Origin: Sebastes aleutianus
Lineage: Eukaryota > Chordata > Actinopteri > Perciformes > Sebastidae
Direction: 5' to 3'
DNA length: 64,000 nucleotides
NCBI GenBank assembly: GCA_916700875.1
Contig: CAKAKS010000034.1
Coordinates: 17,327,718-17,391,717 of the forward strand
Part shown: positions 9,375-18,940 of the stretch, piece by piece
Numbering within the stretch: position 1 is the stretch's first letter
Layout of the letters: each line of letters starts with the position of its first letter
The notes under the pieces: generated by a model
Seen by the model: the letters and a program-made list of their open reading frames with translations, nothing else
Databases searched by the model: none
What the model was told of the DNA's origin: nothing
Made by a program: the position numbers and the translations under genes

Positions 9375-10051
9375 CCTATGTACATTCATCTTTCTCTCTC
9401 TAGCCAAATTGAAGTACAGGATGGTTGTCAGCGGTAAAACCTTCGATGCCCATCTCAACCTGATGCAGAGAGTGAAGAATCAAGTTCAGAATCAGCTTCA
9501 GCTTGATGGAAGCAGTCAGGATCACGAGATCACTTTTCTCTTCTGCCCGATCTGTTCACGCGTTGCATCAGATGTTGAGGCAGCAATGACTGATGTTAAA
9601 GGTAAGGGAAAGATTTGTCCCCCCCGCCCCTTTCATATTGAAATGGAAATTGCACCTAATTTATTTTTGATTTGTTTTTTTATCTTTAATTGAATTTTGA
9701 ATTACAAGTTTCTTTCTGACTTATATAATAATAGAGAATTGCCTTCCACACTGAACCTTACACTTTAATTTTCCATCCTAACTATCTCATTCTCCCTCCT
9801 CTCTTTTGGTGTCCTCAGATGATAAACCTGTCATTCTGGTGTTGATGCACCACACACGTGAAGTCAAGTACACATCATCTCTGAAAACATGGCATGACAA
9901 CAATAACGTTGTGTTGTTCATCAATGTTTTCTACCATGAGACAATAGGATTACTGAAGTGTGAAGAAAATAATGCTGCTGTCTCTAAGATACAAAAAGAT
10001 TTACTGGCGCGCTTCTTCCCAGGAAGTAAAGATAGCAGGGGAAATCCCTAG
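599..10051 (+). CDS. Unrecognised teleost gene with tandem-exon linker (3' part of gene)
   Basis: Multi-exon gene on the plus strand, 5' end outside the window. Intact coding exons in order: 599-765, 881-941, 1351-1545, 2148-2237, 2504-2581, 2727-2816, 3402-3479, 3907-3984, 4453-4530, 4959-5036, 5557-5634, 6666-6743, 7530-7658, 8055-8132, 9404-9601, 9819-10051. Every junction is GT-AG; the first is phase 0 and all others phase 1. Together they read 595 codons plus TAG with no internal stop. The N-terminal part is helical and charged (LTREELHELL, VDQVLKELKEF), the middle is a Ser/Thr/Gly/Gln repeat linker, and the C-terminal part alternates hydrophobic strands (ITFLFCPICSR, PVILVLMHHT, VVLFINVFYH) with helices, suggesting an alpha/beta fold. 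I do not recognise the family, so function is unknown. Which repeat exons are really used needs transcript data. Confidence 0.75.
881..941 (+). CDS. Second visible exon (VDQVLKELKEFIPSESFR)
   Basis: Acceptor ATTGTTTCAG ends at 880; the donor GT is at 942-943 (GTATGT). The 61-nt exon begins in phase 0 and ends in phase 1, and its last base joins the AT of the next exon to make GAT (Asp). It continues the charged helical region. Confidence 0.7.
1351..1545 (+). CDS. Third exon: helix end fused to the first A module
   Basis: Acceptor CTCTGTCCAG ends at 1350; donor GTGAAT starts at 1546. 195 nt, phase 1-1. The first half encodes a helix (VVLVDYLHILKTQMNHVLD); the second half (CGPDLVSHNGQPDGLQQGAPG region) matches the 26-codon A module repeated downstream. 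This exon is therefore probably the source of the later stand-alone A exons. Confidence 0.75.
1631..2092 (+). mobile_element. MITE family 2 interrupted by MITE family 1
   Basis: Family 2 starts AAAGGACCAGTGTGTAACAT at about 1631 and its other end (GTTACACACTGCACCTTT) is at about 2073-2090. A family 1 fragment (AGAGCTGTCAAAGTTAACGCG onward, about 1774-2036) is inserted inside it. It lies wholly in an intron of the first gene. Confidence 0.7.
2148..2237 (+). CDS. Module B1 exon (30 codons, intact)
   Basis: Acceptor TGCTACAG before 2148, donor GTAAAT after 2237; 90 nt, phase 1-1. Encodes DSLPGPSTSDASGEMKP followed by a Gly/Pro/Gln-rich end. It is the reference for the B family: Asp-Ser-Leu-Pro-Gly start, TGxTGG core, PQGxQ end. 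Confidence 0.65.
2504..2581 (+). CDS. Module A2 exon (26 codons)
   Basis: Acceptor CATTTGTCAG, donor GTGAAT, 78 nt, phase 1-1. Encodes STSPSATDGPRESHNGQSDG and then IAQGARG. It has the same flanks (GGAGTCAGTAATTGCATTATG upstream, CACTCTCTTCCACTTCACAC downstream) as the other A exons, so exon and intron were duplicated together. Confidence 0.65.
2727..2816 (+). CDS. Module B2 exon (30 codons, intact)
   Basis: Acceptor TACACAG, donor GTAAAT, 90 nt, phase 1-1. Encodes DSLPGTGTLDASTEMDVLTG and then the Gly/Gln-rich B ending. No lesion is seen. Confidence 0.65.
3402..3479 (+). CDS. Module A3 exon
   Basis: 78 nt, phase 1-1, between TTTGTCAG and GTGAAT. Encodes STSTSATDGQVQSVNDQTDG and then GSQGARG. 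First A exon of the ~1.05-kb repeat unit [A, dead B, A, transposon remnant]. Confidence 0.6.
3643..3720 (+). pseudogene. Module B3, broken exon
   Basis: Keeps a good acceptor (GTGGCAG) and the B coding start (DSFPGTGTSVAGGQTVFLTG), but after the GGGCATCCAC core the intact ending and donor are replaced by TATATTCCATATTCATTTATTAG, which reads into an in-frame stop. No GT donor is visible at the expected place, so it is probably skipped. B4 and B5 carry the same lesion. Confidence 0.6.
3907..3984 (+). CDS. Module A4 exon
   Basis: 78 nt, phase 1-1, TTTGTCAG acceptor and GTGAAT donor. Encodes SASTSATDDPMDSGNGQSDG and then DPQRATG; open and in frame. Confidence 0.6.
4453..4530 (+). CDS. Module A5 exon
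   Basis: 78 nt, phase 1-1. Encodes SASTSVTDGQVQSHNDQTDG and then GPQGARG. It is nearly identical to A3 (shared DGQVQS), showing that the A3-A4 unit was copied to give A5-A6. Confidence 0.6.
4694..4771 (+). pseudogene. Module B4, broken exon
   Basis: Acceptor TGTTGCAG and B start (DSYSGTGTSGAGGQTLFLTG) are kept; the 3' part and donor are replaced by the same TATATTCC...TTTATTAG sequence as in B3. An in-frame TAG follows. Confidence 0.6.
4959..5036 (+). CDS. Module A6 exon
   Basis: 78 nt, phase 1-1. Encodes STNTSATYGPMESHNGPTDC and then SPQGARG; open. It differs at several codons but keeps the SxTSAT start and PQGARG end. Confidence 0.6.
5557..5634 (+). CDS. Module A7 exon
   Basis: 78 nt, phase 1-1, TTTGTCAG/GTGAAT. 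Encodes STSTSATDDPEEFLNVQTDG and then GPQRAQG. First A exon of the third copy of the large unit. Confidence 0.6.
5797..5874 (+). pseudogene. Module B5, broken exon
   Basis: Acceptor TGTTGCAG, B start DSDSGSGTSGAGDQLVFPTG, then the same donor-destroying replacement as B3 and B4 (TATATTCC...TTTATTAG). The shared lesion dates it before the unit duplications. Confidence 0.6.
6049..6644 (-). mobile_element. Non-autonomous DNA transposon, left arm of inverted pair
   Basis: About 596 bp, starting ACCTCCACCAAGGCC and ending CTTGGCGGAGGTCTGCGCTC...GCCATTATAG. It interrupts the intron motif GGAGTCAGTAATT|GCATTATG, which is unbroken in the paralogous A2 and A3 introns, so the insertion point is visible. 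A second copy lies in opposite orientation at 6789-7415. The terminal palindrome (GGCGGAGGT) is typical of a widespread fish repeat. Orientation is set relative to that second copy. Confidence 0.75.
6666..6743 (+). CDS. Module A8 exon, enclosed by an inverted repeat
   Basis: 78 nt, phase 1-1, CATTTGTCAG acceptor and GTGAAT donor. Encodes STSTSATDGPEESHNCQTDG and then GPQGAPG. It lies in the ~144-bp loop between two ~600-bp inverted transposon copies, so splicing of this exon may be altered by RNA hairpin formation. Confidence 0.6.
6789..7415 (+). mobile_element. Non-autonomous DNA transposon, right arm of inverted pair
   Basis: About 627 bp, starting CTAGAATTGCACTTGGAGAG and ending GGCCTTGGCGGAGGT, with an (AAAC)n tract near 7330-7361. 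It is the reverse complement, with divergence, of 6049-6644. It splits CATGTTTAA|TCAGTAG, which is intact in paralogous introns; AA appears repeated at the junctions, suggesting a 2-3 bp target duplication. Confidence 0.75.
7530..7658 (+). CDS. Module B6 exon, extended (43 codons)
   Basis: Acceptor ATGTTGTAG, then 129 nt to donor GTAACG at 7659; phase 1-1. It starts as a normal B module (DSLPGKGTLDISGEMKPNTG), then diverges after SLQG into FHSLHNWGMQKMSL, giving 13 extra codons. Frame is preserved. In the two preceding units this B exon is missing: their introns jump from GATTTGAAGTCAC straight to transposon sequence. Confidence 0.55.
8055..8132 (+). CDS. Module A9 exon (last A copy)
   Basis: 78 nt, phase 1-1, TTTGTCAG acceptor (exon begins TT rather than GT) and GTGAAT donor. 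Open frame with SATGGPMESLNGQTAAG core. Its phase-1 end joins exon 9404 in frame. Confidence 0.55.
8291..8330 (+). pseudogene. Module B7, broken exon
   Basis: Acceptor ATGTTACAG is kept, but the second full codon is TAA (AC TCA TAA), and the body decays after ACTTCAGGCGTGG with no donor. A dead B copy at the end of the array. Confidence 0.5.
8560..9300. mobile_element. Decayed DNA-transposon-like sequence
   Basis: Starts near ATACACTATCGTTCAAAAGTTGG, a terminal motif common in fish DNA transposons, and runs through AT-rich sequence with no usable reading frame. It sits in the intron before exon 9404. Limits are approximate. Confidence 0.35.
9404..9601 (+). CDS. Penultimate exon, start of C-terminal domain
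   Basis: Acceptor CTCTCTCTAG ends at 9403; donor GTAAGG begins at 9602; 198 nt, phase 1-1. Encodes KLKYRMVVSGKTFDAHLNLM, a Gln/Asn-rich helix, then DHEITFLFCPICSRVASDVE. The beta strand ITFLFCPI followed by a helix suggests the first unit of an alpha/beta domain. A (TA)n(TG)n microsatellite (about 9330-9374) lies only ~30 bp upstream of the acceptor. Confidence 0.75.
9819..10051 (+). CDS. Last coding exon, C-terminal domain and stop
   Basis: Acceptor GTGTCCTCAG ends at 9818. The frame reads DDKPVILVLMHHTREVKYTS ... NNVVLFINVFYHETIGLLKC ... KDLLARFFPGSKDSRGNP and ends TAG at 10049-10051. Two hydrophobic strands separated by charged helices support an alpha/beta fold. The TAG is followed, in the same frame, by 44 sense codons of a Gly/Ser/Arg-rich tail to a second TAG at 10184. 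Confidence 0.75.
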
Positions 10052-10186
10052 GGTATGGGAGCTGGTGGTTTGACTGGTAATACTTCTGGTAGAGGTGGTG
10101 GTAACTACAGGGGCTCTGATGTTGACAGTAGGAGCAGTGGTCATAGTAATTGGCCACAGGGTTGGTGGCGTGGTCAGGAGAGTTAG
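10052..10186 (+). other. In-frame glycine-rich extension after the stop codon
   Basis: Directly after TAG the same frame continues GMGAGGLTGNTSGRGGGNYR and then GSDVDSRSSGHSNWPQGWW to TAG at 10184-10186. The strong Gly/Ser/Arg bias looks like a coding tail rather than random 3' UTR. It could be a former C-terminus cut off by a recent nonsense change, or a readthrough tail. Confidence 0.5.
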
Positions 10187-10273
10187 CAATGTAGGTGATG
10201 GTCATGATGGTGATGATTATTTCAGTTTACATCACAAGTAAAACAATATGTAATGGATTACATCTACAGCAAA

Positions 10274-10279
10274 AATAAA
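10274..10279 (+). terminator. Candidate poly(A) signal
   Basis: AATAAA about 220 bp after the stop codon of the first gene; a second AATAAA at 10454-10459 is an alternative. Confidence 0.45.
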
Positions 10280-10299
10280 ACAGGAAATTGATTGATTTA

Positions 10300-11774
10300 G
10301 ACCATTTACCGATTGCAAAAAGCATTATTTTATCCTCTATGGTAAAATTAGAACAACTACTGATTGTGGTCTGATGATGTTAGTATTCTTGTTAAACATT
10401 GGTGTAAATAGCTAAACAGAGAGTTGTATTTTTTGTTTTAGCAGTTTTTCAACAATAAAAAAAATTGAAGATATCAGTCAGATTTTATAGATCTAAGAAA
10501 AAAAATGTTGAATTAAGTATTTGAGCTGCCATTGACCATCAGACTAATCTTATAATAAAATTAATTTCCTATAATCACATGTCCAATATTCAGCTCTCCA
10601 GTTGCTATCGTTGTTTCTGTATATATATTAAGATGAATGTACAATAAGTGATTAAAGAGTGTCGCACAGCTCAGTAACCGGCCAAAGGATGACCTTTGTG
10701 TATTTATCAGGACACATGCTAAATAATGAATGCAAAAATATAGATTCAAAATAAAGATGTTTGCTTTAAAGTGTGAATGTACATTTTTGCTGTCCCTTAT
10801 TGTAAAGTCATGTTGCAGAAAGTGTATGTAAGGTGTGATGATTAATATACCTAATACTTTAAATAAACTGCAATTATTGGTGTAAAAAGTGTCTGCATCA
10901 GCCTCATATGAATGACTAAATACCATGAACCTATCATGTATCTTTTCCACGTACACAGTGTAAGAATAGTGTGTGGATCCAAAATCACTTTGATTCTATC
11001 ATGAATTACTCAATAATAATAATAATAATAATTAGGGATGTCAAAGTTAATGCGATAATAAGGGGTTAACACATTCGTTTTAACACCACTCATTTCTTTA
11101 ACGTATTAACACAATCGATCTTTCGGAGGTTGTAGCGGGCTCAGTTTTAAAGCTAGAGAGAAGATGCTGGTATCGTATGAAACTACAAAACCTATGGAAT
11201 CATATGTCATACTTTTTTGTCGCGAAGGAAGCTAAATAATGCTCCAAACCTATGCTAAATTTTGGCGCGGAAAAACAGGAATGGCCATTTTCAAAGGGGT
11301 CCCTTGACCTCTGACCTCAAGATATGTGAATGAAAATGGGTTCTATGGGTACCCACGAGTCTCCCCTTTACAGACATGCCCACTTTATGATAATCACATG
11401 CAGTTTTTGGGAAAGTCATAGTCAAGTCAGCACACTGACAGCTGTTGTTGCCTTTTGGGTTTGAGTTTGCCATGTTATGATTTGAGCATATTTGTTTATG
11501 CTAAATGCAGTACCTGTGAGGGTTTCCGGACAATATTTGTCATTGTTTTGTGTTGTTAATTGATTTCCAATAATAAATATATTCATATATTTGCATAAAG
11601 CAGGCATATTTGCCCACTATTATGCTGATAAGAGTATTAAATACTTGACAAATCTCCCTTTAAGGTATATTTTGAACAGATAAAAAATGTGCGATTAATT
11701 TGCAATTAATCACGATTAACTATGGACAATCATGCGATTAATCACAATTAAATATTTGAATCGATTGACAGCCC

Positions 11775-11815
<41 letters not shown>

Positions 11816-12090
11816 TTAATAATAATAATAAACAGTGCAGTCAAGTAAACTTTGCAGAGTTCACCTCACCACACGAGTATTTTGTGTCAAAACACTGTTA
11901 TACAGTAGCAGTAGCATTCAGACCAAAACATTTTAAGAACCATGCATTATCATGCATCAAATAAAATTTGAGTCCAATCTTTTTTTTTTTTTACCAAAAC
12001 TTAATTGAATTCTTCAAGTTAATAATTACGACTGTGCAAAATGTGTGTATGCTTTTATTCTGGAAAGCTCTTTTGCTCTGAAAATCCAGA
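10300..12090. other. Intergenic region between the two genes
   Basis: AT-rich sequence, an (AAT)n tract, one MITE family 1 copy (11033-11776) and another (AAT)n tract. No coding signal supported. Confidence 0.6.
11033..11776 (+). mobile_element. MITE family 1, nearly full-length copy
   Basis: About 744 bp, from TAGGGATGTCAAAGTTAATG to GATTGACAGCCCTA, inserted in an (AAT)n tract that flanks both sides (about 11012-11032 and 11774-11831). Contains GGTACCCACGAGTCTCCCC. A short open frame in it (FIIGNQLTTQNNDKYCPETL) recurs in other copies only because the DNA is repeated. Confidence 0.8.
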
Positions 12091-12098
12091 CCGGAAGT
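12091..12098 (+). promoter_or_regulatory. ETS-type promoter motif upstream of akap7
   Basis: CCGGAAGT, a consensus ETS-factor site, about 300 bp upstream of the first akap7 ATG and at the edge of a unique, repeat-free stretch (about 12,000-12,600). It is a reasonable core-promoter element for the long transcript. No TATA box is evident. Confidence 0.35.
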
Positions 12099-12393
12099 TG
12101 GACATTGTTTACAAACAGAAGCTGCTTCCAGTCGGCATCTCCAAGTTAGCTCGTCGAGTGGAGCTAAACCTTATTTTCCATTACTTAATTGGACTTTTTT
12201 TCTGACAAAAACAGCCACCAAGGAGCCTTCTGCAACAACAACACAACAACAAGTTATCCTGAAGAGAGTTGTAGGCTTATAGTCTCTGTTTTTGTGTCTA
12301 TAGTTAGCTTTAGTTAGCTGTGATGTCTGTCCATCTAGCCTGCTGTTAATGTCAAGTTGTTAGCTGAAGTTTGTCACACGTGGGTTGTGTGTC

Positions 12394-12576
12394 ATGCTCC
12401 TCGGCCGCTTCTTGTTGAGCCCGATCAAATCGACGTGTTTACAAGAGGTTTGTTTACTGAGGGTTTCTGCTTTCATTGAGCTGTCATCACTTCAGAGGCT
12501 GCATACCAAAACTACTAGCAGTCTCTGTGGACACGTCAGCACCTTGAAGACATCTGCACACCTGTTCCCACTTAAG
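12394..12576 (+). CDS. akap7: akap7 exon 1, presequence-like N-terminus
   Basis: ATG at 12394 with a purine at -3; an in-frame TAG at 12361 lies upstream, so no earlier start in this exon is open. 61 codons (MLLGRFLLSPIKSTCLQEVC ... TLKTSAHLFPLK) end at CTTAAG|GTAATG. The exon joins 13631 in phase 0, and the junction codons stay open into ATG 13667. The segment is rich in Arg, Lys, Ser, Leu and poor in acids, as in mitochondrial presequences; LQRLHTK is a plausible processing site. Targeting is inference. If exon 1 is not used, translation could start at 13667. Confidence 0.65.
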
Positions 12577-14324
12577 GTAATGAAATGAAGTGCTGTCCTC
12601 ACCAATGATGGTGATTGTGACCTAGTTAAGGCAAGGCAGCTTTATTTGTAGAGCACATTTCAGCAACAGGGCAATTCAAAGTGCTTTACATAAACATTCA
12701 AGAACATTGTGATAAAGTGCAAAAAGAATATTAAGACATAATTAAAACAGTTATAAAAACATTAAAGATTAGAAAATAAAAACAAGCTCAAAATAAAAGC
12801 TAGGATTGAAGCTAAAATAGAGCATAACACACAAGAGTAAAAGCTCTAGTGCCGTATAAGATCATAAGTTTAAGAGAAAAAATGTCATGATATTATGATA
12901 ATAAAGTCATAAGTTTACAAGAAAAAAAAATTGTAATATGAGAATAAAGTAATAAGGCAAGGCAGCTTTATTTGTGTAGCACATTTCAGCAACAGGGCAA
13001 TTCAAAGTGCTTTACATAAACATTCAAAAACATTGTGATAAAGTGCAAAAAGAATATTAAGACATAATTAAAACAGTTATAAAAACATTAAAGATTAGAA
13101 AATAAAAACAAGCTAAAAATGAAAGCTAGGATAGAAGCTAAAATAGAAATATAACACACAAGAGTAATAGCTATATTGCAGTATAAGATCATTATCTGGT
13201 TTAATAAAGGCTGCAGCAAACAGGAAAGTTTTAAGCTTTGATTTAGAAGAACTCAGATTTGGAGTTGGTCCTGCAGGTTTCTGGGAGCTTGTTTCCAAAT
13301 ATTTGGTGCATAATAGAATAGAAAGCTTTATTGTCATTATATTAAATACAACAAGAGTCAGTGTAGAGACCTCAGAACTGGACTGATATGATCCACTTAC
13401 TTGGTCTTAGTGAGGACTCTAGCAGCAACAGGTTCTGAATCAGCTGCAGCTGTCTGATCCATTATTTAGGAGGACCAGTAAAGATGCCGTTACAGCAGTC
13501 AAGTCAGCTGAAGATAAATGCATGGAGTAGTTTTTCCAAATCCTGCTGAGACATCAGTCTAATTCTTGCTATATTCTTCAGGTGATAGAAGGCTGTGTCC
13601 TAGTTAACACCATTCCTCTCTGTTTTTCAGGCACAGTCCTGTCTGTATCAGGTAACAGCGTGTGATATGCAATCAGCCAGTATCTCCTATGGCAAAGAAA
13701 CCACTGCGATTGCCTCAGATGATGATGATGAGGAGGAGGAGGAGGGTGGTGGTGGTGGTAAAGGTGTGTTTGAAGATAAGGAGTTGAAGAAGAAGATGAT
13801 TCCAGGTCAGGTGGATGCAGGCACCATGGATGTCCAACAAGACACTGGAGCCTCCACAACAGTGTCAGGTGAGTACAGCTGACTGGCTGAGATGCCGACT
13901 AACACAGTGCTCTACAGACAGACTCAGGAAATCCTCTGTCCCCCGAGCCATCAAACTGTACAACACCTCTCTAGGGAGGCTGGGGGATAAAGGAGGACGG
14001 TCTGCAGGACAGATAATAATGCACGCTGTGCACTTTCATAGACTAAGCTACTGGAGTTACCCTGCACTGTACTCATTTTTAACAGTCTCTTCTGCACTTT
14101 ATTCACTTTTTTTAATAGTCGTGTATCACAGCTGTTACCCTGCACTATATTCAGTTTTAACAGTTTTCTTCATCTCCTTGTATTTTTATATCTGGTATAT
14201 TTTTTTGTACTTTGTACTTTGCACTACTAACTTTTTTACTGCCTTTTTACTGACATGTTTTGCACTATGGAACTGTGATGCTGGAAACTTGAATTTCCCT
14301 CGGGATCAATAAAGTTACTATCTA

Positions 14325-14386
<62 letters not shown>

Positions 14387-17300
14387 ACTAACACAGTGCC
14401 ACTTTGTACCAGATGGATAGATGGAGGTCACACTAGTGATGGGCGGATGAAGCCTTATGAAGCTTTGGGGGTTTGCTTTCTAATTGTGCTGCAAAAAAAG
14501 ATTTGACAGTGCAGTGACATCTGGTGGTTTGCAAAACTTATAGCAGCCTGTCAAGACTGGGGTCTCTACAAACACCTTTCTGATTATAATAATTGATGTA
14601 CAAATAAAAGTCCAGGAAACCTCAATTTTTTAATTAAATCAATAAATGCATAATTAATGAATAAATGCATTGCCCGAAAAAGTCAACATATAAAATATGT
14701 TAATGTTCCTTATTGGTGTAGTTTAAGCCCAGTGTCCACAGTGGACATCTCATATGAGTTGTGTGATGTGATTAGAGATTGTTACTTTATGACCTGGCAT
14801 CATGTGGGATCATTCCCATACATATGTATTTAATTATTCTCCTCTCTTCTTATCCACACTAATGTGCCTGTCACATAGTTTAGCTGCAACATTTTTCAAA
14901 ACTCAATAAACCAATGAAGCGCCTTCTGAAGCTCCAGTGACATTTGAAGCTTCGGACATCATCAGACACGTGATATTCCTCATTTGACACAGGCTCCGGC
15001 ACTATGTATTGAAACAGTGCGCTTCACGGGAGTGAAACAAAGTTCAGAGCTTCGGTATCATCCACCCATCTGGCCTACAGGATGGCACTTGCTGCTCATA
15101 TGGCAACAAAACAAAATTTCAGGTGTACCAAGTCCAGCAGCATGATAAACAGTAGTGACTGACTGGTGAACACATCTTTCTCATGGCTTGGCGGTTGAAT
15201 TAAAAATAATAAAAAAACAGATCTTGTATTGTCTTTGCCAGCTCTTGAAAGTTTATCAAAGATAATATTTTGACTTGAATAATGTTTGAATACAGCTTAA
15301 CAGACAGCAGTTTAAAATGTTTATTATGGTGCTCCACCCAATATGTTCCTATTTCAAGTATAGCTCGTACAACTCACACTAACTCCCTCTGTCTCTGAGT
15401 ATCAGCATCATAGATGCCATCTTAACTCCTTAAGTGTCTTTTTCCACCTTGTCACTACGCAACATTTGGCACGCCTGCATGACCAAATGAAGCGCAGTCA
15501 ATAGCATGGACTTTACGTTTACATCAACTGTTAAAACTCCCCAATAAAATGTCCTAATATGTAGCTACCAAATTCACAACATTTATGTATGCTTGTTTGC
15601 AATTCAAAAGAGAATTTGTACCTCAAAAAGTCACGTCATGATTTAGTTTAATGTTTTAACCAATTAAATCACTTAAAATGTTTAATATATTGCTCTATCT
15701 TATAGTCAACCATTTCCAAAAGTTTCAGTGAAGCATGCTGACTGTATAGTTGTCTTCTTGGTGATATCAGTATTTTAAGGGACTAGCCACGTGTGACAAG
15801 TAAGGAGGTTTATTGTGTTCCTGAACCATGTCCTGTGTAGCCCATGTGTATGAGAGCTCTCCTTTTGTGTGTATTTGTGCTCCTACATAAAGAACATTAT
15901 GTGTGTTTGTTGTGCTGTAATGTATTTCTTTTCTTGGCAGCTCAAGCAGGATCAAGTGAGAAGAAGACGAAGAGGAAAATGAGGAGGGAGAGGAGGAAAT
16001 TGATGATGAAGCAACTCAAGTCAGCTGATACTTTGGAGAATTTAATGTCAGAGCTTCCGTTTTCTCTGACCAGCCCCACCACATGGAAAGAGCTAGGATG
16101 TGTGTATATTCTACTAATAATATACAATAATATCAATTACAACTTTTATTTAAAAAAATATATATATATATAATATACCTTCTCTCTAGTCTCCGGCCCA
16201 GAGTCGACCCAGAAGAAGAGAAAGAGGAAGAGAGGAGACTGCGGAGGGCGAGTCGACAGTGAAGAGGACGCAGAGAAGAAGAAGAAAAAGAAAGAGATCC
16301 AACGACCCAACTACTTTGTCTCCATCCCCATCACTAACACACAGGTAAGGAACCGCTGTACTATTCACTTACTTGTGTACTTTAAGGATCACACTGAAGT
16401 TTGTGCACACTGTAGCCCTTTTATTACAAAATTGCAGATACTTCTAATCATATAAAAAGGTTTGCCAGCTAATTAACAGTCGATCAACTTATCAATGCAC
16501 GGCTTATTGTTTCAACACGTAGCAAATTCACAATATCATTCATGTTTGCTTGTTTGCAATTCAAACAACTGATCAGAAGACTTTCCAAAACAATCTGTGC
16601 CTCCATCTATCATCATTTTATATGTGAGAGATTATCTGTATTTTAAGCACGTTTCAAGTCTTTCAAGTTCATCTCCAGACTACTAAAATAAATAGAAATT
16701 TGTGGCAGCTGGAAGGTTGTAAAACAGCATTTCAAAAGTCCAAAGCAGTAGGCAGTAAATTGATAAAGATTTGTAGTAAATGGGTTAAAATATACAAAAC
16801 CACAGCTTTCAGGGAAAAAACCCTCGGGGGGTTCAGTTAAAGATAGGGTCGGTAATCTTGAGAAACCAGCAAGAGTACGCTACATTTTAAAAATTTGATT
16901 TATTGCTTGCTGTCAGGATTTAATGAGAATTTCAACACATATAACAAAACATGTTTTTGAAGAAGATTACCAACTCTAGCTTTAACTATAGTATATAGGA
17001 GATAGGAGAGAACCTGTTTCAGAAACCCTTGGAGTTATCCGTTTGTAGAGAAGACTTTAATCTGTTCTCTCCAGACTATTGATGAATTTCGTGTTTGACA
17101 GTTGCTCATGGTCAGTGTAGCTCAATCTATAATCCGAAAAAAAACATTCAAGATTAAATTACCTGACATGACGAGTGACACTGAAATCGAAATGGTTATT
17201 GACCAAAAAGCTCCTCTGAATGAACATCATGTTCATCATCTATTGACGCCTTATCTGTGATGTTGAACCGTCCTCCTTTCAATCTTTCCCCCGTCCATAC

Positions 17301-18887
17301 CAAGCTAGTGCTCGGAAAGAGAGGAGTGGTGGGGAAGGACGAGAGAGAACAAGCGTTTACTGTATGTGACAGCGTCTGCTGGCTGCTGCTGTTGATTGAC
17401 CATAAATGTATCCAATGACAGATCAGTTCGGCCGTGACCGACGTCCAAGAGGCGGTGCTTCAGCAGGAGCCCCGATTGGCCAAAGCCATGATTCCAGTCC
17501 CAACTCTCCACATCACGCTATTAGTCACTCATCTCGCCAGTCAGGAGCAAGTAGACCTGTGAGTGGATGCACATGCACACATGAACACAAACAAACTCAG
17601 CATACACACATTATATTGAACTGTCTAACTGAAGAGGAAAAAGTACCCTGTAATTTGCATAAATCATGCGTTATGACGAGCCTTTGGTTTTACTGATTTT
17701 TCAAGAAACCGTGTGTACCACATTGCTTAGAATTAGAGCCGTACATTACGCACACAACAACATGAACAGGTGTCATTATTTGGATGCCAAACAGCCCATT
17801 AACTGGTAAAGGTTGAGCCGCCAGGAAGCAGAACAGTTCAAAGTTTAAATATTTAAACAAAATGTATTCCAATACTGGTGCTAGCGTATCAATACAAATG
17901 ATTGCAGAATACCATATATATATATATATTGCAATATTGATTTTTCCCTCCCCTAATGCACACACGCATGCAGACGAATACTGATCAGCTTTTTGACATA
18001 CACACACAGACCTGGGGCCTCATTACAGTCTGAAATCCTATCTTATTTCAGTTTAGGATGACATTTAGGAGTTTTGGTGTTACAGAAACATGTTTCCTAA
18101 CTGCATTTAGAATCCTATCTTATCTTAGGATAGGAATTTAGCTATGACAGAAACGAAGGTGGGGAACAACATCTACCACAAAATATAATGAATGAACCGT
18201 ATGATGATGCTTTAAATTTCCCATGTATTAATTAAAAATGTGTGTGTGTGCTGTGTGCTGTGTATATACAGTATATATATATCAATTCATTCATTCATTG
18301 TACATTCTAATCAAAGATAGAGACATGACAGGACGAGTGCCGATTGAAGAATCAAATTTACAGTTATAGTTAGGATTTCTTAAGATAAGCTTGGAGGTCT
18401 GAGATAGGATAGGCCGGGTTCCCGCGGATCCTTAAAGTCTTAAAAGGAATTGAATTCATTAATCTAAAAATAAGCCTTAATTGGTATTACAATGTTTTAA
18501 ATCAATCTTTCAAAAGTCTTACAAATGGAAAAGAGACATGGGAAGTAGGATTTAATGAATCTTTTTTTTCCTCTGACATTGCAATTTAAAATGTGACACA
18601 GTGACAAAATACCAATCATACCAGTCAAATGAGCGAGTAGGAGACTCCCAATGTTCCCGAGCTCCGAAATTGCCCTCACGGAAGATAGGATTCTTCCTGT
18701 CTTTGAACCTTAAGTGAAAACAGAACAAGCAGTTAGGATATTTTTCAGTAACGAGGCCAGTGTGCTGTACACTATATTTCTGTAGTGACTGACCGTTGTG
18801 GCTAATCTGTGATTTAGTAGAAGTAGAGTAGAATAAAATCTCTCCTCTGTCCTGGTTTCTCCATTTTCCTGATTGCTCTCCCAGGAT

Positions 18888-18940
<53 letters not shown>

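Noticed and set aside
10561..10956. 131-codon minus-strand open frame
   Set aside because: AT-rich intergenic DNA with no family resemblance or splice signals; interpreted as chance.
13815..14312. 165-codon plus-strand open frame
   Set aside because: It runs from akap7 exon 2 in a wrong frame into a LINE 3' end; only the short RKSSVPRAIKLYN part has meaning, as a transposon relic.
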